Of a DNA stretch of 64,000 bases, positions 57,477 to 64,000 are shown in pieces (within the stretch, counting starts at the first letter, position 1; each line of letters opens with the position of its first letter). Below the pieces are notes generated by a model. That model made no database searches, was not told the origin of the DNA, and saw only the letters and a list, made by a program, of their open reading frames with translations. Source of the stretch: Helichrysum umbraculigerum (Eukaryota; Streptophyta; Magnoliopsida; Asterales; Asteraceae); NCBI GenBank assembly GCA_949592205.1, contig CATIUR010000001.1, forward strand, positions 41,371,001-41,435,000, given 5' to 3'. A program made the position numbers and the translations under genes.

Positions 57477-58525
57477 GAATGGAAATGCTAGATCTATCAG
57501 ATTCAGAAGATGATATTTTGGATGAGATAGATGAAGAAATTGATTATGATATTGAAGAAGGAGAGTTCAAACTTCCTGAAGATTGGACTGCGATATTTGA
57601 ATCTGTGATAGATGAAGGTGTTGATCTGGATGCAAATATAGATGAACATGTTGTGAATCTGTCAATGACTGAATTTGTTTTTGTGAATGAACAAGGAGAA
57701 TCAGTTATTGATTTAGAAGCTTTTGAGAATGCTTCTGAAGATTCAGATACTGAAGTTGAAGAAATAGAGGATAAATACAAACATATGGTTGGTAATCCTA
57801 TGTTTATCCAAGAAATGCTTAAGAAGAAAAAGGAAAATAAGCCACGCATTTTGAAAGAAGTTGATATTACTGGAAAGCGTGTACTTAAATCTGGCATTAT
57901 TGGATGGTATTATGACTCTGACCTGAAGCTCTTCGCGATCAAAAGATTTGACGGGGTTCAATATTTTGAGAAGAAGCTTGCAGTGTTTAGTTTGTTGCCT
58001 CGATATGAGATTCGAGACTTGGCTGGATTAGATATGATAAATCCAAGTGATGATGACTATGCTAAGTATGTTGAGCGTATCATTAGGACTGAGGGATTAT
58101 CTATGAAGTTTTCAAAGATTAAGCCAAGAAAAAGAAAAACGATAAAGCTGAACGAACTCAGTCAGAGGACATGAAGAAGAAGAAGGAAGAAGGTTTATCC
58201 AGCGGTCAAATGCATTAAGCAAATACCTATGAAGACTATGCCTCAGAATATTTTGGGAAAGTTGAAATATTGGGGGGTAGATGCTGGAACAGGAGAAGCC
58301 TTTATGATTGAAGCTGATGATGATTATCCTGATGGAGAAAGAGAGATTTTTCGTGTTTATGATCACCGACATCTTATGAACTTGTCAAAGGCAAATCTGA
58401 TAATGTTATACAAGAACAAGATCGTTTCTACTATTGCATGGGGTGATTTAGCAGGAGATTATCACAGGATGGTTAAAACATGCATCAAGCTTAAAATTTT
58501 TGCAGGTAGGAAGATTTACACTTGA
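57477..58525 (+). pseudogene. Second extra ORF of copia element G (unknown function, one stop)
   Basis: ATG 57479 lies two bases after a splice acceptor. The frame runs about 348 codons to TGA 58525, broken by TGA 58172-58174. The N-terminal ~130 residues are very acidic (SDSEDDILDEIDEE). The middle has GWYYDSDLKLFAIKRFDGVQ and LLPRYEIRDLAGLDMINPS, which I remember as recurring in uncharacterised Asteraceae retrotransposon ORFs. A basic Lys/Arg run surrounds the stop codon. The C-terminal part (KYWGVDAGTGEAFMIE, VYDHRHLMNLSKANL) looks like a second small domain repeating the theme of the first. No membrane segment. It ends about 50 bp before the polypurine tract. Confidence 0.6.
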
Positions 58526-58568
58526 AGACCAAAGACAATATGAAGATAAAGATGCTAGAGCTATTGTC

Positions 58569-58579
58569 AAGGGGGGGTC
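58569..58579 (+). other. Polypurine tract of G
   Basis: AAGGGGGGGTC immediately before the LTR start TGTTGGAACA. Confidence 0.75.
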
Positions 58580-59253
58580 TGTTGGAACATAGTTTGTGAC
58601 AACAGATCTAGCTTGAAATAGGACTGGTGTAATTATTATCATGTTTGTACAATTGGTTTAGATTTGTAAATAAATATTTGTTTCGTTATTAATATTCGTT
58701 AAATATATTGTGTATGAGTGTTAGTCGAATATAGAAAATGAAATAAATAAGTATTGGCGAGTTGAGATCTCAAGTCGCGAGCTTGGCGAGGCGAGATGAG
58801 ATCTGAACTCGCAATAGTCATGGCGAGCCGAAGCTATACTGGGCTTGGGCTTACGAAACGAGTCGAACGGAACTCGCAGGCCTAGCGGCTACGAGTCGAC
58901 CGAAATATATAAATGATTTTTTTTGATAAAATCATTAACTTAACTTCTGCAAATCAGAGTATCGGCAATCTCACCTTCTGCGAATTTAGTAATCCAGAGA
59001 AAAATAACCTAATGGCTAGGCTTTGACGTTTATACGTTTAAAGCTAAGTATTAGTAAACCTAAAATGCAAACTTATTCGTTGTTAGTAAGATAACACCGT
59101 ATTGAGGGATTCCGCACCTTAATACTACAGATAACGAAGTTATCGATCCTAAGAACTAGGGACTTACATCTTGCCTGAATTGTGTGATAGTATTATTTAG
59201 TATTTCCTTAAATTAAACTTGTTATTATAATTGCCTATACTTAGCACACATCA
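58580..59253 (+). repeat. 3' LTR of copia element G
   Basis: 674 bp, TGTTGGAACA...CACACATCA. The right edge is fixed by the resumption of E gag at 59254. It contains GCGAGTTGAG-like motifs and a TATAAATG near 58905. The 5' LTR is off the window, so identity and TSD cannot be checked. Confidence 0.75.
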
Positions 59254-60012
59254 GGTGTAAGCTTTGAGGGTGTTAGGTTTCTTGTCGGGTTGATTGTGGT
59301 GTTCAGTTGATTTGCGTTTGTTGTTGCTGTTGGACGATGAAAGAGATGTCTCACGGCTGACAATCAATGCCATGAGTTCGTGTGCTAAACGGATGGCACT
59401 TTGAATGGTGGTTGTCTTTGATGAGGCGACATTCCCCTGGATGCTCTCCGGGAGACCGCGGATGTATTTCTTAATGCGTTTATCTTCCGGATCAACCAAA
59501 CCCGGGCATAAAAGAGCAAGTTGCTGGAATTTGGTGGTATAACCAGCGATGTCAGTTCCCAGACCAGTCAGGTGCCAGAATTCTTCTTCCAACCTGTGAA
59601 GTTCCTCGTTGGGACAGTATTCGTCTTTCAGCATTTTCTTCAGATCACCCCATGAGAGTTGATTTGCTACCTCGATACCCACAGAACTGGCATGGGTATT
59701 CCACCATGTGAGTGCACCTTCTTGAAAGGTGTAAGCAGCGAATTTGACTTTGCTGTCTTCCGTGCAGTTGCACAAACTGAAGACAGATTCCTTTCTTTCC
59801 ATCCATCTGATTAACCCGATAGCACCTTCCGTGCCCTTGAAGTTGAGGGGTTTGCTGCTTAGGAAGTCCTTGTAGGAGCAGGGTTTGACTGAAGGGGTGT
59901 TGTTCAGTGTGTCCTCGCTGCCAGAGCTTTGTCGGCCAGCTAAGGCTTGGGCTACACCCTGTGCGATGAGTTGAGTGATCTCAGCTTGACTGTACATTCG
60001 TTTTGGCGGCAT
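59254..60012 (-). pseudogene. gag: Gag of E, cut by G
   Basis: About 253 residues from ATG 60012 (MPPKRMYSQAE). Shares LNFKGTEGAIGLIRWMER, the WHLTGLGTDIAGYTTKFQQL region and the end of the Gag domain with B and C. It stops just before the zinc knuckles, where the copia LTR begins; the TGA now ending the frame is made by LTR bases. No internal stops up to that point. Confidence 0.9.
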
Positions 60013-60309
60013 GATTCTTTAGGAAAAGAAATGAAGATACATGAGATTTTGTACAAGGAAGGTTATCATAGATGTATATATATAAAAGCGATATTATATA
60101 ACATCACAATATGAAAATCAATAACGTAAAATAAACGAGAGAATTTGTCGATTGATAGTACGAGGTCAAATGATTACAGATAATTTTTAATTTCGAGTTT
60201 CCAAAAGTTGCAGACTTAGATGTTTTACATAAAGTACTGGGAATTGTTACATCCGGTCGAATTACAAGGATCCTACGATAGCATAATGGATTACAAGATA
60301 GTTACTACA
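60013..60309 (-). other. Spacer between ORF0 and gag of E
   Basis: 297 bp without a gene; equivalent in place and length to 38161-38455 in C. Confidence 0.6.
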
Positions 60310-61049
60310 CTAATCTTGAAGCAGGTTCATCCGTGTCATTAGGGTGACAAGGTGATTGATAGTTTCTACAAGTCTGCTAGTCTGTCTAGCACCATCTTCA
60401 GCCAAGGTTAATCGTTGTTCCAGCACTCGAGTGTATTCCTCAGCTTCTTGTGAGCGCTGCTCACATTCTTCCAACCTTGCTTGTAGAAGATCTACCGCTC
60501 CTCGGTCGTCAGTTACTTGTTGGTGAACCATGTCCAGAGTATGGTTTATCTCTTTAAATTCCCGTTGAAGTTGTGCCATGCGATCATGGGCTTGACGTAA
60601 CAGGTAGGTTGTCATTATGTGTTGCTCCCGCTAGAGATCCTCGAGCCTTTGCTCATGACGGTGGAGTCGAATAGCCAACACCGGTACTGTGTGGTGTATC
60701 GGCTCCTGAGTGTACGGGGAGATGTCCATGGGGTCGGTAGGAATTTGGATCTCTTCCTCAGACCTCCATGTGTTTAGAGTTGTGGATAACCAGTCCCACC
60801 TGCGGGAAGTGGAGGATGAAACATCCTGATAGTAGGGTTGCCCGTGTAGTTGGAGTATGGGTCAGCTCAGGACGATCCAGCACCCCTACGACGAGTACGG
60901 ATCACTCGAGCTTCTCCAGATGAGTAAAATAGTGGTTCGTGAACATCCCGTGTTGGAGAGACGGATGAAACAGTTGTCCTCTCTTGAGTTTGTGGTGCCT
61001 GGACTTCATTATCCAAATCAGTGAGTGCTACGAGAGAGTTGTCTGCCAT
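60310..61049 (-). pseudogene. ORF0 of E: decayed coiled-coil protein upstream of gag
   Basis: Homologue of C ORF0. ATG at 61049 (MADNS). The first frame closes at 60867; a shifted frame carries WRSEEEIQIP and PVLAIRLHRHEQRLEDL, then a TAG (about 60631), then a 101-residue coiled-coil stretch (LQARLEECEQRSQEAEEY, VLEQRLTLAEDGARQ) down to the stop at 60310. At least one frameshift and one stop, so inactive. Shared order ORF0-spacer-gag with C shows it is a genuine component of this lineage, not a chance frame. Confidence 0.7.
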
Positions 61050-61427
61050 TACTGTGGCAAAATGTTTAGTAAGGTGAGGCATATATTCATATACCTACAA
61101 TATATAATATAGCCTAAAGTGTAGCACTGAAGAGAGGCCTATCCGTGTATATATATAAACATATATCACATAATAGCCTAACGTGTCAAACATAGACTTG
61201 TTTGAGTCCCGTTTCTCTCGTGGTCAGAGTCAACTAGTGTATTCCTGTTCAACATAACTATTTCAGACCTTACATCGATTCTTATTTAATTGTACATAGT
61301 TGATTAGGCTATGTTAAATTAAACTCGAACGGTGTTATTCCTGAACTAGTCATACCTAATAAGGGAATACTGCCTAACGGTCATAGTCTAGGCCCACTAA
61401 ATGCAACCTAGTTCACTATAACCTTAG

Positions 61428-61439
61428 GCCCTGATACCA
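61428..61439 (-). other. Primer binding site of E (initiator tRNA-Met, one mismatch)
   Basis: TGGTATCAGGGC on the minus strand, one base different from B and C, three bases from the LTR edge. Confidence 0.85.
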
Positions 61440-61442
61440 ATC

Positions 61443-63941
61443 TGTAACACCCCCAAATAACTGTTTAGCAGAAGCATACTTTGGGTGTTACTAATCAAAT
61501 ATCAAAGCACACAAGATATAGCAAACGACTCTATATGCGTCGTTTTAACAAAATATATTAATTATAAGAAATGTTTACAACATTTGAAGCTGTACATAGC
61601 TCGCGTTCGATTAAATGAGAGATTTCAGTACATAAGTACTTGTACAAAATATACTAATGTAAGAAAATCTCTAATATATGCATGTTGACTCGAGCTATAG
61701 TAATCCTAAGGCAGTCCAATCTACTGCTGGGTACCTGTGATACATGCTAAAATGGGTCAGCTAAAGCTGGTGAGCTCACAGGTTTGAAATCAGATAATAT
61801 CGTATGAATCGTAAGATTTAAGTAAGGATTTGCATCCAGCAAATAATTAGTAATGTATACAGCCATGAGCACATAGTCTGAGCTTAACTCGAGGGTCGGG
61901 TCCCATATAGAGAATTCCGAGCGAGGTGCCTCCACGAGTGCCTAATCCAGACTCGTATGAACAATTATTAGTACGTCCGTTTACCTAGTTAGTGCATGCT
62001 AACCCGGACGAGGAGGGTCAATCCTATATGGTACCATATACTAATAATCACGCTACAACGTATTACCAAACTATGCTGACGGAGGACTTTGAAATGATTA
62101 GTGGCAACTCATGTAGTATATTGTAAAGTTTGTACTTGCGTTCACATGTTAAAAGTAAGCATTGAATCACACCCCTAATTGAAAAGCGGTAAAAAGAGGG
62201 GCTATGAGACTCACCTGAGTCTAGAGAGTTTAACTTAATAAACTTGAGTTGATTAGCCGAGTAGTGGTGTCCGAAGACTTGTAACCTTAGGGTGTCCACG
62301 GCACGCGATGGTTAATACGTGTAGGTATCTCAAAAGATTACCTATGTTAGTTGTTCATACAACTAATGATGTCCAAATTACATTTGGTTTGATTGTTTGT
62401 TTGTTTGCGTTTTGAAAATATGTACGGCCCGTTGGTGACGGTTTGTAGTAGTAATCTCAAAGTATTATTACATGTTTCGCTGTATTGTATAAGGTTTTGT
62501 TGGAGTAATTGTTCGACACTTAGATGGAAAAGTGATTACAACATTTAATGACGGGGGTCCGGGGGCAGCGCCCCTAGTTAGCGGGGTTCCAGGGGTGGCA
62601 ACCCCTGGCGGGGTCCAAGGGGCTGGCCCCATGTTGGGGTCGAGATGCCAAGTCAGCTCGAAAAATTTTTATTTCTACTATATTGCTTTGGTGAAAAACG
62701 CATCTGGGATTTAAATTTGGGTATAATCAAGTGATAAATTTCAGGTATCGACACTTAGTAAAATCTGAGTTTTCTAGGTTCTGTTATCTGCGACATTAGG
62801 CGTAGTGTCGCAGGCCGTGACTGCGACGTTGATCATGGTGTCGCTGAGTGCGACGTTCGCAATTTAATGCGACATGACGTGTTATGTCGCTATATGCGAC
62901 GTTGTTGGTTCTTGCGACGTAGAGGTCGGTGTCGCTATGTGCGACTTTAGCAACTTAATGCGACATTGAGGCTGATGTAGCACCATGCGACATTGTGAGA
63001 GGCTTTGCGATGTTGTAGCTGACGTCACATAAGGTCTGGGTCCAAAAGCGACATTACGGTCTGATGGCCAGAATTTGTGTCGAAAACGAGTTTTTCAGTT
63101 TCCGTTTGGTCCGATTATTTTACCCAACCCATAAATGGACGTTACAAGTTATTACAAACAACAAACAAGTAAAAATACTAAAAATCGAGAGGTTTCGAGA
63201 TTTTGTCGGAAACTTACAAAGTGTCGAATGGAAATTTCGAAAAGATAGGAAGGTAGATCGTGATGTGAATCTTTTTCTCCAAATGCGCGAGATGATCTGG
63301 GTTCGTTTGAAGGTAGTATTTTGTGGTTGATTATGATGGTAGTGTGGTGGTGATTTGAGAGAGAAAAGGAAAGAGAAGAGAGAAGAGAGAGAGAGGGTGA
63401 GATAGTGAGAATGAGGAGGGAAAGGGGAAAGATGGGGGTTTTGGTGAAAGCCCCCACTTTTCAGTCTCCGCCTCCGTGCTCCGTGTGGTGTTCGTTTTTC
63501 CCGTTCGTTTAAACGTTAAATAATTATTTTACGCGTTAATTATTCATTTTAAAATACGAACTTTTGTTAAATAATTAGCTTGAATTATTTTATTAAATCT
63601 TTGATAATTTGGATTAATTTGCGTATTTATCATTTTTAAATCGCGCAAGTCTTAATCGTGCGGTACGAGACAATTAGGAAGTATTCTTAAAATATTATTT
63701 CGGATATAATAGTGTTATTAAATAAAGTCACGTTATTTAGCAAAATTGATCACCAACGTCCGTATTTCACCGAATAGAATTACATTCGATTTAAATTGCG
63801 TACGATTTAATCAAATCGCATAATTGTATATATTCATCAATATATATTTCGATACATTAATTAGCCTAAAACCGAACTAATTACATGTATTAACAAATGA
63901 TTAGGCACTAATCACTAATTCCTAATTTGGCGGGTGTTACA
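61443..63941 (-). repeat. 5' LTR of E
   Basis: 2499 bp, TGTAACACCC...GGGTGTTACA on the plus strand; homologous to solo LTR D. Right flank GTGCT (63942-63946) would be its TSD. Contains the GC-rich block (62551-62645) and a TGCGAC array (62783-63055). Confidence 0.88.
62783..63055. repeat. TGCGAC / GTCGCA array in the E LTR
   Basis: Roughly twelve copies of TGCGAC alternate with GTGTCGC or ATGTCGC complements at 20-30 bp spacing. Same place as the array in D but with different sequence between and beside the cores. Confidence 0.75.
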
Positions 63942-64000
63942 GTGCTTGCCAGCACTTGATAGCTTTGATTTTTGACGGATCAACATAAATTCCTTGACTA
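63942..64000 (-). pseudogene. pol: Element F: pol fragment hosting E
   Basis: On the minus strand 63999-63942 reads SQGIYVDPSKIKAIKCWQA, matching the segment between reverse transcriptase and RNase H in B (SQGIHVDPSKIEAIKCWQA). Only 59 bp are in the window. It shows that E inserted into yet another chromovirus. Confidence 0.85.

Larger units (their letters stand above)
51288..59253 (+). mobile_element. Element G: 3' part of a Ty1/copia element with two extra ORFs
   Basis: Plus strand. The end of RNase H (51289-51780) is followed by a long noncoding stretch, a five-exon gene (54380-56845), a second ORF (57477-58525), polypurine tract CAAGGGGGGG and a 3' LTR (58580-59253). The 5' part lies left of K, off the window. 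The arrangement pol + extra 3' ORFs recalls SIRE/Maximus-type copia elements. G interrupts the gag of E. Confidence 0.8.
59254..61442 (-). mobile_element. Element E, 5' internal part: leader, ORF0 and truncated gag
   Basis: Minus-strand chromovirus whose 5' LTR is 61443-63941. It is interrupted by G within gag; the rest should lie left of G, beyond the window. Confidence 0.85.

Noticed and set aside
54382..58525. Host protein-coding genes between repeats
   Set aside because: Both genes lie between copia RNase H and a polypurine tract plus LTR on the same strand, so they belong to the element.
793..58525. Envelope glycoproteins in the extra ORFs of J, K or G
   Set aside because: No signal peptide, membrane anchor or cysteine pattern seen; only the position after pol or the splicing recalls env-like genes.
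61443..63941. E LTR as a solo LTR
   Set aside because: It is followed on its inner side by a primer site, ORF0 and gag on the minus strand, so it is the 5' LTR of a split element.

Overview
This window appears to consist entirely of LTR retrotransposons; I see no host gene, tRNA or rRNA gene. It is AT-rich plant DNA. The element types are chromodomain Ty3/gypsy elements primed by initiator tRNA-Met, Athila-type gypsy elements with a tRNA-Asp-like primer site, and a Ty1/copia element with extra 3' ORFs. Together they suggest a dicot with a large repetitive genome, possibly Asteraceae (a guess from remembered families, not proven here).

The layout is a seven-level nest, read from LTR ends, target-site duplications (TSDs) and reading frames that resume across each insertion. 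F (chromovirus pol scrap, right edge) is interrupted by E (chromovirus, minus; its 5' LTR is 61443-63941). The gag of E is interrupted by G (copia, plus; 51288-59253). The RNase H of G is interrupted by K (Athila type, minus; 5' LTR 48749-51287, other parts at 46102-48748 and 8312-9149). K carries two insertions: J (Athila type, minus, 1-8311, running off the left edge) in its ORF1, and H (Athila type, plus, 9150-46096, TSD ATAAG) in its spacer. The 3' LTR of H is interrupted by C (chromovirus, minus, 19486-45632, TSD GTTGA). C carries B (chromovirus, plus, 24150-34777, TSD GTATC) in its integrase and a solo LTR D (41673-44174, TSD TAATT) in its right LTR. B is the youngest: its 2726-bp LTRs differ at about five sites and its polyprotein is open.

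The accessory genes are the most unusual content. (1) J, K and H encode an ORF (here 'ORF-A') built from repeats of one module with a [F/L/Y]PF..xQ core. I cannot name this family. J and K carry ORF-A directly after the primer site and no gag or pol in view, followed by an ATHILA ORF1-like gene that seems to be spliced from its own internal promoter. H carries gag-protease fused in frame to ORF-A but no polymerase. H and K share LTRs, so this looks like a set of mutually complementing, polymerase-less elements. (2) C and E carry a coiled-coil ORF ('ORF0') upstream of gag; B has lost nearly all of it. (3) G carries, after pol, a five-exon gene and a second ORF, each preceded by a splice acceptor and a related leader block. 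Most copies other than B carry nonsense mutations.
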